This document shows, one piece after another, positions 47,069 to 59,734 of a stretch of 64,000 bases of DNA; position 1 is the first letter of the stretch; each line of letters starts with the position of its first letter. This DNA is from Aldrovandia affinis (taxonomy: Eukaryota > Chordata > Actinopteri > Notacanthiformes > Halosauridae). The position numbers and the translations under genes are program-made. The DNA lies in NCBI GenBank assembly GCA_029706075.1, contig JAINUG010000026.1, forward strand, positions 7,086,674 through 7,150,673, read 5' to 3'. The notes beneath the pieces are model-generated. The model was not told where the DNA came from, did no database searches, and worked only from the letters and a program-made list of their open reading frames with translations.

Positions 47069-47301
47069 TAGGATCAGATGAGGTGAAATTGGTTGCCTAT
47101 GGATACAACAGGAGTGTTCTTCCTGGGATGCTTACCTGTAACCCTTGGGTCAAGAAGTAGTTTCAGAAAGCTGGAGGATCAGATGGACAATGTCCATAGG
47201 ATCAGATGAGGTGAAATTGGTTGCCTATGGATACGACAGGAGTGCTCTTCCTGGGATGCTTACCTGTAACCCTTGGGTCAGGAAGTAGTTTCAGAAAGCT
47301 G
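47069..47301 (+). repeat. Tandem duplication, 128-bp period
   Basis: 47069-47173 and 47197-47301 are 105-bp copies with about three mismatches, separated by 23 bases. The 65-codon frame across the first copy ends at a stop before the copy ends and is not a convincing gene. Confidence 0.9.
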
Positions 47302-47309
47302 TGTTCAAG

Positions 47310-48945
47310 CTTATTAAATAAATACCCTGAACAGGAGCATGTGCCACAAAACATTTGCACTTTCTCCAGTCAGAATTGACTGACTAACAAAAGCAAGTCA
47401 GATGATTATAGGATCAAGCCACAACCAGTACATTTTGAGCAACTTTCAAAGGAAAGACAAAGCTTCCATAAGGAGAAATGTTGCAAAGCATACATGTACA
47501 GGTTTTTATGGAGGAAATTAATAGAGAGAAAAGACAGTGGCACAAAACATATCTCTGGAATGATCAAAATGGGACCAACCATCACTATGGATAATCATCA
47601 CAAGTTAACAATATAGGGGAAAGAGGATTCCGATTTTATACATTCCACAATGAAATATAATCAAATAAACACATATTGCTGCTGTGTTGATGTTTTGATA
47701 TAATAATTAGCATCCGTGATCAGATTCTATAATTAAATAACAGATGAAAAGGTACCCCACATAATTTGCTGAAAATCGAAAAGATTGGTGTACCGTTTCC
47801 ACTAATTAGCGCATCGCTATCACATGTCCAAGATTTGTGATTTACTCAACAAAAATGGCACTAAAACTAAAGCCAACAAAACCTTTTGCATAGTGAATTA
47901 GAGGTGTGACAATGTTTCCATGTAAAACAGCACAAAATGTATTATGATCTATTATGGTAAAGGAGAGAAAATAGTATAAAACAAATAAAATCTCCCCTAC
48001 TATGTGTCACACAGATTTAACAGCACAACCAAGCCATCTCTTTCTTTGATCACGTGTTTTAAGTTGAATTATCTCATCAAAACTCCAAATTATACTGTGA
48101 AATTGTGAAAAGCAATCATTTTGAAGATTTTTCATGGATATAAGTAGAATGCTGTCATGCCTTAAGCCATTACAAAGATTGTTCTATGAATATGCTTCAG
48201 TATATCTCAATTGTGACTTAAGGCCTGGCAAATATAGTTGTGGATGAAAACATTGCCATGTGTCCCGGAAAATAACTTGGAAGCACAATAGTTGTGTGTG
48301 GGCTCTATTTCTTTCCTCTGTTCATGATTATTTTTTCATCTTATTGCAAAGTTTGATGTGCGTGTGAATCACTTTTATATTCGATTGTGACTTTAGATAT
48401 GTTGTAAATCATGAATGTGGACAGATGAGAGAAAACTAATGGAACTGGCAACTCTAAGAGCCACTGCTGTCACATGAGAAGAGCTCAAAAATGATGCCAG
48501 GTATGCCTCAGGCACTAATCAAATTTCTTGATATTTGAATTAAATGGCAAACTAACAACCTGGACCACCAAATGGACTCTACAGAAAACAGCAAACAAGT
48601 TCAAAAAGCATATATGGTTCCTGGTGCCTTACGGTTTACAACTACAGAACAATTAAACTTGTTTGTTTCTCACCTGGGGAACAGGGCTGCTGGGATTGTT
48701 TTCAAATCCTAAAACAATGTCACATAATCTGTCTACTAATGAAGACAAAAAACAATGTTGTGCACAGAAATTCAAATCCAATGCCCTCAGTGTCTAATTT
48801 TGGAAACCCTGCTTCCAAAAAGACTGTCATCTTACAACAAACTAGTCACTAAGGAAACACACATTTTTCCAGTTCTCCACAGGAATGAATCCATATGGCA
48901 ACTATTATCATTTCTATGCTTTTCCCACTTTTTCTCAGAATTTGG
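47310..48945. other. AT-rich non-coding sequence
   Basis: No gene or repeat family is recognised. Confidence 0.4.
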
Positions 48946-48963
48946 AATGCCTAATCATATTCT

Positions 48964-49327
48964 TTTTTTTCTTCTTTTTTTTCTTTTTCCGATTTTACCC
49001 CATTTTTCTCCCAATTTGGTAGCTAATTACTCCCGCTGTGCTTAGTTAAATCCCCTCCCTCGTAGTTCGCTGCCATAGCCCTGTGACCGGCAGTGACAAT
49101 GGCGAAGCGCTGCACTTGTCATGCTGTCGACTGTAATTCCGGCACCCCAGAACCACTCCTGTGCGCAGAGAACTGTGTCGGCTTCCCCCCCCCTCCCTTG
49201 GGGGGACAGCCAATTGCTGCCCCGGTGGCACTCCCGGCCAGGGCTGACTCTGGTGCGACGGGGAATCAAACCCCGGTCGCCGTGGCCAGCGTCGGACATT
49301 GAAACCACTAGACCACGCGGGAGGCCC
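48964..49327 (-). mobile_element. tRNA-derived SINE, type I, copy D with 16-bp target duplication
   Basis: The reverse complement starts GGCCTCCCGCGTGGTCTAGT, with a B-box GGGGTTTGATTCCCC. The body and the CTACCAAATTGGGAGAAAAA tail match copies A and B. The perfect direct repeat TGCCTAATCATATTCT lies at 48948-48963 and 49328-49343. Confidence 0.93.
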
Positions 49328-49344
49328 TGCCTAATCATATTCTA

Positions 49345-52300
49345 AGATGGGCTCACTGCAACCTCCACTGTAAAATCCGGAGAGCATAGACAAGCACATA
49401 CTTTCCTCAGAAACATGTGAGGTTTGAAAGTTACAGTCTACAAGTTAAGCTTGCACAGACATGAGTCGGAGGAAGACACTTTATAACATGGGTGCAGACT
49501 GTGGGTGCTCGATTGACCAGCAGATTGGCCACAGTTGGAACTGTCACAATACCAGACTGTGGGGCTCATCCACACACTACAACAGTGCCTTAACAGGATG
49601 AGCAACCTAATAGCCCTCATGTAGCAATTAGAACTCAAAATGAATGTTTTTATTAGGTTGACATAATTTTAGGAAAAAATTGCAGCCAAAATGCCCATTA
49701 GCTTTTCAGTCCCACAATATATCAGTGCGATATCAGTGACAGCTACTCCATGTTTTCTGAAAACCAACACAAAGGGCAACACTGCCTGTTGAGGTTTCAA
49801 ATAGTTTACAGAACTGTGCACTTTGCTAGTATCTAAACTCTGGTAGAAACTGAAGAAGCCCGTTTGGATAGAATCCGTTATGCCGCTCTAATTAGCAACC
49901 ACCTGCAGGTGCTCTTGGCAGGTACATCACCTGTAGGACTATGTCCTGCTCCTGCAGAGTAAAGGATGGCCCTCTCCAGGGTGCTGAAACTTAGGTAGAT
50001 TGGCCACTGTCCATGGTGCTGCAGTGCTTCCAGGTACAATGCTGGAAAACAGCAAGAGTCAATGGCGTAGGTCAGGATGTTGTCAGGCCATTTCTCTGCA
50101 TGCTATCACATTAATATTGATAAGGTGATTACTCTTGTCTTTGGGCTGGTCAGAACTCTCGATACATACAGTGTAATTATTATAAACTAGCCAAACACCA
50201 GTTATTACCTGTGAAATATTGCCCAATGTTAAAAGTATGGATCGACCCTGCAGCCACGGGAGCACACTTGCATCCATACTTTTCTGCACTTTACCAATGT
50301 TACGTATTGAAGCAGGCATATGCAGTTGCAGGATAAAATGCAATTAAGTTCATTACTGGCTAAATAGAAAATGGGTTTAGCTGGGTAGTGGTCATATAAA
50401 AAGTGTTGTTTGTGAAGGGGGCTTTCTCTCTCTCTCTCGTTTTACTGTTCCACATTTCAGTGTGTCGTAATACCAGCCTCTTTATTAGCATTAGGGTGGG
50501 TTTATTATTTTCATGCAGTCCTCCAACATTAATAATAGCATGTAAAAGTGCTTTGCTTCTGTGTAACAATTCACACACTCTGGGGGGAGTTCGGGTAAGT
50601 GCAACTTTGCATTCTAATTTTACAACACCATTACCATATAACTAACACTGTAAAGTAATGACTAATTTACTAAGACTGGTCCTAATTACACAATCAAAGA
50701 AATTAAACGCCCTCATTTGCAATTTTGCGGTAAGAGACATTCATAAAAACCAGGTACAAGTAACGTGGGAAGCACAAGAAATACAAAACTTCAATTTACA
50801 GGTCAGGAAATAGAGCTAATACAGGTGACATCAGCATCTAGAAAAAAAACTAAAATAAAAATATCGCCGCAAGTGACAATTAACAGGGTTCAAGCAAAAC
50901 GTGCCAATCATTGCTTATTGGATGAATGCTGCAAACATTTAGCCTACAAGCTCAGGAAGGCATTAGCAAGAGGGTAAGTCATTGTATTGTTCATTGCTCA
51001 TTGCAATACAAGTTCCATAATCATAGGTCAAACAGACCCTGAGATATGCCTCATATCCTGTTTACATGTCTTCGCCGTCAACTTTATTAGTGCATAACGG
51101 CCAAATGGTTTAAATCAACAAAAGTAGAATTGCTTTTCAGGGTTACTCCAGGCATACTTTGAGTGAAATTTGGTGAATATTGGATCAACTGTGAGGGAGA
51201 AGCAGCAAATATGTGTTTTTGACAAAATTCGAAATGGTGGAAATCAAATATGGTGGAAAGTGAACACATTATATGAGAAATTTGCCTCAAGCCAAGAATT
51301 CAGAGGAAAAACTTAAAAAACGTAAAATGGTCTGTAATAACACTACCCATCTGGCTGACCAGGATAATTTTGTTTTCCTGAGTAGTGGGTAAGATTTGGA
51401 ACCTGTCTGCCAAGTTTGGTTGCTGTAAGCAATGGTAGTACCCATTTACCGGGGTACTCCTTTGAGTGAAGTTGGTGAAGATTGAATCAACTGAAAGTAA
51501 ATGAGAAGTTCTATTAAACAATACGTATACTATATAGGATACATATATTTACAATTCTGAAATGATACTTTCAGAATTGTAAATAAAGACCCTACTTAAC
51601 AGCCAGGTTTCTCCGTAGACTCTCCCGGTTGCTTAGCTGTCTGTAGATACAGGTATTCCTGAAAATAAAGCTGACATGAACCAGAGTATTTTGCAACAAC
51701 ATTTGTGATTATTTGTTTTCACTGGAACAAATCAAATAGCACCATGGAGAGCGCAATAAAGAATTGTGGATTGTAAAATGCCTGCAACTCAAGAAACTGT
51801 ACTTTTAAATGATCCGGACGGAAGCAATGTAAAGTTGAGAGCAACTTTACCATATCCGGCAGGGAATTTGATCTCTGGGTGCATGGCTCTAGTTTTTCTT
51901 TTATATCCTCCAATAGCGTGAATAATGTGTGGTTGTGTAACCTGTATCGCTTCACTGCTTGCTCTTCAGTTAATCAAAAGAGGATGAAAGACACTCATAT
52001 TTTATTTTATTTTGCCTCTGTGTCTTCTCCTGACTCTGATGACTGCTGCCACGTTTGGGAGAGATAACTCCTTATTGACATACCTTTTATAGAACGCAAG
52101 CTAGGCTATGTCAGCACTCAGTGACCTTTAACAATGCATTTTCCATAACCTTTAACAATGTATCATGAGAATGATGCCCTTCATCTTGTTTGTCCTCCAT
52201 GGCAAATCTAGACTCAGTTTGCACCTGGGTTACAGTGGCTGGTTTTGAGGAAACTGCTGTGCAAAATTCTGTGCAGATTCAATGATTTTTGTAATCTGAA

Positions 52301-53040
52301 TGGCTCATTCTTGGTAAGCAAGTGTCTTTAATCAAAACAACTTTCCTAGTTCATGATCAGCTTGAGTGTTATCAAACTGCATACACCAGTGTGCATGCAT
52401 TGTTTGCAAGTGTTTGCACGTGTTTACATTTTTTCTTTTATTGGTGCTTTGAAATTTGTATTAAATGACGGATTGCAATAGAGCCGGATTCAATCAAAAT
52501 CGCTAATAGCCCCCTATTCACCCATTACGAATCTTGTATTATCAGCGGCTGCAATTTCAGGATGCAAAACCGCTAGCACAAACCATTAGCTGCTCAATTA
52601 CATTTTTTACATCTTGATTTGTCGTCGAATTAAAAGGTTTGATTGAGCTGAAGCCTGGGAGGTGATTTAATTTTAGGTAGCAGTTACAGTGGTGATTTTA
52701 TGTAATTTGTTTCAGCCTTTCCCAAAGTTCCAAAGGCTGTGCTTTTTTCTGTAATTATGGTGGTTCAAGTGGACGGGACCCAAGCTGGTTACACTTTAAT
52801 ATTACAATATCTATATCACTGGGTGATAGAGCTTCTGCAATAGGCTACTTTTCTTCAGGGTAGTCAATATTATAATAATAATAATAATTTGGGGGCGTAC
52901 AGTGACAACTACAATTCTAGTTTTTTTTAAATTCAGGCTTTTAGCTGTCACTTCTCAACTAATGTGTTATTATTAATCATGCAACTCATAGAACACCTCT
53001 TGATTCCTCTGTCACTGTCTGCTCCACTTTGATGTTGGGA
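49345..53040. other. Unique non-coding sequence
   Basis: No gene is recognised. 51130-51200 and 51445-51500 share a diverged motif (TACTCC...TTTGAGTGAA then TTGGTGAAGATTG-type words), which suggests an old internal duplication or repeat fragment. An ORF at 50765-50977 has no supporting motif. Confidence 0.4.
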
Positions 53041-53098
53041 TGGGGTTTGAGGACATGGAGATTCATATGTTTATCTTTTGGGTCTCAGTGTTGGAAAG

Positions 53099-54244
53099 GT
53101 GCCTTTTGAAAAACCTGCGCAGGCAGACAGAGTGGGGCCTTCTTTGGCAGGTTTATGGCTCTGTGAGTGAAGCCAGGACACTTGGGTATGTAGCGGTGGT
53201 GAACCAGTGCCACACCCTACAACTTCAGGTTTCTACCTATGAGCTGGAAATTATGGATCATGGAGAAAATAATTATGGCCCGCCAGATTAAAGCGGAGGT
53301 CAATATGGTATGATTAGCCTCTTCACTTGGTAGCAATGCTCTTGAGCATATTATGCCTCTCCAAATATCAGCTCAACCAACATCTCAGTATAAATGAAGC
53401 TGGCTTCACCAGGCCCTAGTGATGTTTGATATCGCCACGATTCTCAACATGAGAGGAGCATATCAATGGCAAACTTAAAAATATATCTTGTGGTAGTAAG
53501 TGACCGAAAACAAAAATAGAAAAAGGGAGTCTGAACCTAGCTTGGGCTGGGCCTTCCCCCAAATCGTAAATTATGGGCTAAGAAGGGAGTGAGCCAACCA
53601 GCCCCCCCTCAACACTTAAAGTCTGACCTGTTGGTGACACAATGCTTAGATTGGGGGTGGAATTCTTCAAGTTTCTCTTTCTTGCTTCTCTTGGAAGATC
53701 TGGTGCCAGCTAACACCTCGGTTGCGTGTGTTTTGCATTCTTGGAGAGAGACAAGTTTGGTTTGGTATAATTTTCTTCAATTTCATCACTTTTGAGATTG
53801 TTACATGTCAATTTTATATCTAGGATTTAGTATTTGTTAAGCCGAGATATCCAATTGAATGTTTATTTCCATGTGGGTGATAATTGTTGGCGCTATCCAG
53901 TTCGGAACTTACGTCTTTCAGGTCGCGGCCCAGATGAGAGCGGAGCTCTGGTACGAGCAAGCTTGTGAAATGGTAGCGATAATTTTTCCTGAAAGTGGTG
54001 GTTTCACAATTTGCTAGATACAGCAGTTACTGCCTGCAAGCCTCACCTTAGTTGTCAAACGGAAATAAATGTTCCATATGTGAGAAGGCAGAACTAAACC
54101 CAACATATTGGAGGTTCCGATTTAGTATTTGTTAAGGTAGTTGAACCTACGTCTGTAGATTGGACGTTGAATGTTTTGTCTAACTGTTGTAACTGAATAA
54201 ACCAGCTGTTTTAATTGAATTGTGAGTTGTATATTTTGATTAAG
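53099..54244 (+). repeat. Unclassified interspersed repeat, inverted partner of 4508-5343, with insertion
   Basis: Matches the other copy in opposite orientation, except for an extra 277 bp at 53842-54118. The extra piece lies between two perfect 18-bp copies of GATTTAGTATTTGTTAAG (53824-53841 and 54119-54136), whereas the other copy has this word once. The extra piece begins CCGAGATATCCAATTG and ends AACATATTGGAGGTTCC, reminiscent of LTR/primer-site junction sequence. Reading frames are short. Confidence 0.6.
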
Positions 54245-54249
54245 GTTTT

Positions 54250-55380
54250 CTGGGACTGTGTATACATAAATACTGTCCAAATAAATGTTGAACTGATTGG
54301 TCAAGTCCCATGCTTAAAAAAGAAGAGAAAATACTTTGTTCTTCAAAATTAATTTGAAATCCTTGGTGTAATTGAGTACAATGAAATTTAATGAAATGTA
54401 TTTTGTATTAATCTTTAGATTTTTGCTTGCAAAATTTCACTTACACAGCTGTGAATTCTATTCAGTGTATTTGTATTTTATTAAGTGAAGAAGTGTATTT
54501 ATCTCTAAGAGGGGTCTTCTTTTGTATATAGATCTGTTGAAGCAGTCCAGTTTAAGAGCTAATAAGAAATGTAATATTTGTAATTCGTTTTTTATGTATT
54601 TAAATGATGTATCCTCCCTGAATGTGTCCTTTTGTTAAATATATTTAAAGGGCATGCATTTGTTGTACAATGAATACAAAATAAAAGCAAGAAATATCAA
54701 AAAAGGTGGACGGGAGCAAATCCAGCTTCATTCATCAAACTCATTGTCTACATACCTCAACCAATAAACATTTACTTCATACGCCCTCATCCTAAAAGGC
54801 CTCATTGCAAACGGCATTGTACAAACCACCCACATTCATGCACTGTTCCTCAATACAGCCTCATGCTAAATACCATTGCCCAAACTTCTCTCAGCTTTGT
54901 AAAACTGGAGTGTCGGATGATTCCATATCAGGATGATGTCATTTAGGATGAAACCTGTGGGCAGGGCTGCTTCTCCCTATAGGCTAACCAGGCAGTAGGG
55001 ACCTGGTCTGAGACCCTACACAGACCCTATAAATGTTTTTATATTTATATCTACTGAAAAATATCCAATCTACTGTTTTTTTTGCCTTTTTTCCCCTTTT
55101 CATCCCTGGAATCGCCACTTATACATTTGGCTCACCTCACTGCGACAACCCCTGCACTCGTGCGCGCTGATACAAAATCCATTATTGTGATACACTTGCA
55201 TGCAGCCAACAGATTTCTTTTTTAAGGGTTGTAAGGCTCAGCCTGTACACAGAGTGGGTGCGTTGCTGACTGAGCCTATGGGAGGTACAATCTGCTCGTT
55301 TATTGGTTATTTGTACAGACAAAATAAAAAAAGGTAAGCCCTTCTAAAATGGTTAGATCTGATTGGTGGAGGGTGATTGG
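54250..55380. other. AT-rich non-coding sequence
   Basis: No gene is recognised. Confidence 0.4.
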
Positions 55381-55381
55381 C

Positions 55382-55603
55382 TGGCAGTGTAGTGTAATGG
55401 TTAGGGAGCTGGGTTTGTAACTCAGAGGTTGCAGGTTAAATTCCCAGGTGGGACACTGCTGTTGTACCCTTGAGCAAGGTACTTAACCTGAATTGCTTCA
55501 GTAAAATATCCAGCTGTATAAATGTATTGTATGTAGAGAAATGTAAACTGTGTAAGTCGCTCTGGATAAGAGCGTCTGCTAAATGCCTAAAATGTAAATG
55601 TAA
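55382..55603 (+). mobile_element. tRNA-headed SINE with UnaL2-type tail
   Basis: The head is TGGCAGTGTAGTGTAATGGT with B-box GGTTGCAGGTTAAATTCCC. The body has CCCTTGAGCAAGGTACTTAA. The 3' end is GTCGCTCTGGATAAGAGCGT, CTGCTAAATGCC and (ATGTAA)n. The tail equals that of the LINEs at 36690-37846 and 44793-45588, as expected if the LINE machinery mobilises it. Confidence 0.88.
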
Positions 55604-55614
55604 TGCAAAATGTA

Positions 55615-57405
55615 ATTGTCAATCAACAACATGAAGTGGCTATCTTTGCCTCTTACCTCTCCTCTGTTAAGTGTGCATTTTCGTCTTTGAAATGCAATCC
55701 TCTGCATCTAAGCCACGCAACCCAACTCTTCTCTACATTTTCCTCTCTCCCTCCTCCTCCCCCGCCCCAGTCCTCTCTAATTGCGGATGACTTTACATCC
55801 TTCTTTCGCAAGAAAGTCAATGACATTCACAACTCCTTCTCCCCAGCCCCTCCCCCACCTACCCCTCCCTCACCTATCTCGCAACCCAAACCACACACCT
55901 CCCTGTCCTCCTTCTCCCCCCTCTCTGACCCTGACATCTTATTCACTCCCACCGTCCTACCACCTTTGATCCCATTCCCTCCCCCGTCTTCCAGTCCATC
56001 TCTATGGACATCCTCCCCTTTGTCTCCAATATAATCATCTCTCTTTCCTCTGGTACTGTCCCCTCTGCCCTCAAAAGGGCCCATGTCATCCCCCTTACCA
56101 AGAAACCCTCTCTGAATCCTGCTGACATCTCTAATTATTGACCTGTCTCTCTCCTCTCATTCCTATTCAAGACTGTAGAATGGGCTGTATATAATCAACT
56201 GTCTCTTGATCTCCTACAGAATGACCTGCTTGATCCCAACCAATCTCCTCTGCTCGTGGTCACTGATTCTCTCCACTCTGTGAAGACTCAATCACTCAGC
56301 TCCGTCCTCCTCCTGCTCAACCTATCGGCTGAATTTGACACTGTTGACCACCAGATCCTGCTCTCGCCGAGATGGGAATCTCAGGATCTGCACTAGCATG
56401 GTTTGAATCATACATGGCTGAACGGTCCTACCAGTTGGCCTGGAGAGGATCCCTCTCCTCTCCCCACACCCTCTCAACCGGTGTCCCACAGGGCTCGGTG
56501 CTAGGCCCCCTCCTATTCTCCCTGTATACCAAATCACTTGGTTCTGTTATCTCTGCTGATGCCTCAATCACCATGGAAGGCTCCGTAGTGTCTCCATCCC
56601 TGTCTGCCAGGAGCCTTGAAGTGACTCTGGATGACGAGCTTATCGGGGCACATCGCAGCGATGACCCGGACCTGCCGATCCTCCCTCCCTCTGTTCCTCA
56701 CCCAAAAGGTCACACAACGCCTGGTCCAGGCTCTGGTAATCTCACATCTGGACTACTGCAATTGCTTGCTGGCAGGCATACCGGCCTGTGCCATCAAGCC
56801 ACTGCAACTAGTGCAGAATGCCGCCGCATACCTAGTTTTCACCTAATTATAGACTCTATTTATTTAAATTTGCCCTCCCCACACGGAATTCGCCCACCCA
56901 CATTCTGGAGTCTCCCTTACATGCTTCTCATTGAATTCGTGCCGGCTCACCCTCCCCCTCCCCCTGGAGCGGACAGCCAAACGCCGCCCCCCATCGGGGC
57001 TCCCCACCAGGGCTGGTATGGTACAGTCGGGTTTCAAACCGGGACTGTGATAGGCAGCTCACACTTGTAAAGGACAAGCTAATAAGGGTGTGTTAGACCG
57101 CTACGCTATCGGAGGCCCCCCTACCACTGATTCTATACATTAATTAACTGCCATCACCACTGTTTACATATTTTAAAATGTCATGATAAAAAAATCTAAA
57201 AAATAAACGAAACAAAACGTAACTTTTCTTTCCCTGTGCTATAGGTACGATATGCAGCTGTCAACAATGATGTCTGCTGCAGTGTTACTACACTGATCTC
57301 TTGCACCAACTTTGATTAATCGTACCATATTTAAATGCACTTTTTGCTCTGAATAAGAGCATCTGCTAAATTCTGTAAATGGAAATGGAAATGGAAACTA
57401 AATGT
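55615..57405 (+). mobile_element. L2-clade LINE, RT region, decayed and SINE-interrupted
   Basis: 55795-55850 encodes the linker before the RT (DDFTSFFRKKVNDIHNSF). 56040-56120 encodes the first RT blocks (ALKRAHVIPLTKKPSLNPAD) and 56477-56530 [18 protein letters not shown]. The catalytic YADD segment is deleted: the frame jumps from KSLGSVI to a later region. C-terminal [20 protein letters not shown] follows at about 56744. A SINE splits the 3' region. The tail (57340-57405) has a mutated stem-loop GCTCTGAATAAGAGC and (TGGAAA)n in place of (TGTAAA)n. Many stops make it inactive. Confidence 0.8.
56850..57117 (-). mobile_element. tRNA-derived SINE, type II, copy E
   Basis: The reverse complement starts GGGGGCCTCCGATAGCGTAG, with a B-box-like GTCCCGGTTTGAAACCCGAC and the body CCCTGGTGGGGAGCCCCGAT and TTTGGCTGTCCGCTCC. 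It sits in the 3' region of the LINE, which resumes at CTACCACTGATTC. The inner end is approximate. Confidence 0.8.
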
Positions 57406-57409
57406 CAGA

Positions 57410-59255
57410 GCAAGATCAAAATGGCACCGAAAAGACAGTACCCATCTGGTGTTGAACAATGCAAGAAGAAAAAGCTGCAAGAAGAAGCTTGTAATCAAGA
57501 TGAAGGTACGTGAAGGTACGTGATGTAAATATTGCACATTTAATAACATGTCTCTACACAGATTTAGTTTGTAAGAACAGATGCTTGCAGAGAGTTCAGA
57601 AATTTGGCTAGCCAGCTACCAGATGGGGGTGAAGACCAGTGGCATTGGGGGAAGTTAGCCTCAAAACAGGGGCCAAAACTTGCTTAGGGCAACAAAAAGG
57701 CAAGAAGCAGCAGTGCCTGAGCATGTCCTAAGTGGGACTCAGTTACAGTAGGAAAACTCCCTGTACTACAGAATTTATCCAAACATTTACCATTGAAGTG
57801 AAATAGTGTAATACTACAAAGATTCCTGAGTGTAAATCAAAGGTAAAGCTGGTGCGAGACCAAAAATCTGTTGCAACAGATGCAAAATTGCACTGGATGG
57901 ATCTACTCACTGCCAAACCAACCTACACGAAACACAAAAGTCACAGCCTTCCGACTCATGCAAGACTCAATGTGTTGTGATGGATGGCTCACATCTACAG
58001 CTTCCCAGGTAGATGGCTGCTCATTTCCTTGGACGCAGATCCGGTAACTTTTGCCATTGGGGTGAAGAATGCTACTTGGCACCAATGTCACACATACTGA
58101 GATTAGTCAGCGGTGCCACCCTTACGGGTTCTGCCAAACCCGGTGCAGAAAGACAGCATTAAGCTGACCGAGGACTGGCAGAGCGAATGAGACATGGAGT
58201 GAAATGAAAGGCAGGGGCATTGGCATTCTGCACCACATGCTGTCAAGCCCCCATAAGCCCACAGTGCTTATCACACTGTGCTTTGCCATCCGCGATGGCA
58301 GCGAGAGGGCCGCTGCGCCCGGTCGCTTCCCCGCCCCACGATGAAAGGCAGAGCCTTGGCTAATTAGCATGACCAGCTGATAAGATAGCTGTCGCTTAGG
58401 TTCATTAAAAACCAAGCCACGTTATATTCTTTTGGAGTTGGTTTCAAAGTGGCTAATTGTGGTTTTTGAAGTTAACTGTGTTTCCAGGGCTTTTTTTATT
58501 CCTTTTTTTAAATCCGCCTGGATTTTATTTTTTTATTTTGTAGATAGGAGTGATTATGGGAGATTAAGACATGCAATACAGACTTCATTATAACAGCTGG
58601 AGACCGTCTTCTTAGCCATTTTCCATATGCACACACCAAACCATAAATCAAAAAAAAGTATGGTTAGCACTTCATATTTTTTAATCATCCTAAAATGTTA
58701 ATAACACTGATTGCTTTGCTATACTTTTGCTAAGCAGGCACTACTCACCCCTCTCACAGATTTCTAAGTTGATTAAACAAGGTCTGTGCTGTAAGACAAA
58801 GGCAATCAATGAATAGTCCCCTTCGGTCTCTTGTTTAAAAGTCAAATAATTTATAAGTGCCTGTGACAGCTGCTTTGGGAAGGAAGTCATGCCACTTCTA
58901 GGGAGTAAAGCATCCTGACATTAAAACAGCAGTAATATTGGAACCCAAATGCAGGCCCACTAAGACCTCTTCATTGCCTGGATGGACAACCTCAAACCAT
59001 AAGCATATCCTGTCCAAATGTGCATAATAATGAAGGCAACCTATAGTTCCTATATTGTAACACAACTAACATTGAAATACATTTGAGCCCTCCAACATCT
59101 ATCAGGTGTGATTGGTCACTGGTTGAAACAATCGCAAGGTATGGAACAGTAGCAAGCATGTAGTCTTACACACTACAACGAGGCCTCGCTCACTACTCCC
59201 GCTTCCCCTTACGGGTAGAGAGTTTATTCTATTTAATTTTGTTCCCACTATATAC
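57410..59255. other. Unique non-coding sequence
   Basis: No gene is recognised. 58080-58430 is GC-richer, with a 97-codon minus-strand frame but no motif. It is a possible conserved non-coding block. Confidence 0.4.
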
Positions 59256-59260
59256 GTGAG

Positions 59261-59728
59261 TGTCACACGCCGTGTGACACCCCAGAGTGGAACAGAACAG
59301 CTGGACACAGGGATTGGATTTTTCGGTCTGCGGATCAGATTTTTATTATCTCTCTTCCAGAGAGAGAGAGAAAGAGAGAACTGGTACTGTACAAAAAAAC
59401 AACAACACTTTGGCCATCCCCCTCACGGGTTTCGATTAAAAACAATAAAGCAAAACAACAAACTAAATAAAAATAGTATTTCGGCAAACACTATAACTTA
59501 AATACACACAGGCAGACTTTCTGTGTGCCTTTATATTTCTCGGTTATCTCTCGGCCAGCATTCAGCTTCCATGATCCAACCACCTACTAAGAAAACAGAG
59601 CCGCTTTTCAGCACACAGGTATAATTAGTTAATTCTGCACAGCTGTGTGCTCTAGCTGCCCTGCCAGTAGGCGTGGCCGTTAATCACCCTGATCCCCCTC
59701 CCCACCCCCGCCTAGACCGACGCTTTAT
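59261..59728 (+). repeat. Interspersed repeat, partner of 867-1345
   Basis: Starts with the perfect hairpin TGTCACACGCCGTGTGACA (8-bp stem) and ends near CCTAGACCGACGC. The internal blocks are the same as those listed for 867-1345. A GA-rich microsatellite (59359-59380) is private to this copy. Confidence 0.55.
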
Positions 59729-59734
59729 CTAGAG

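Noticed and set aside
50765..50977. Lysine-rich 70-codon ORF as a small gene
   Set aside because: No recognisable domain or splice context that I could support.
55603..56034. 143-codon Pro/Ser-rich ORF
   Set aside because: It is a shifted frame through pyrimidine-rich LINE sequence.
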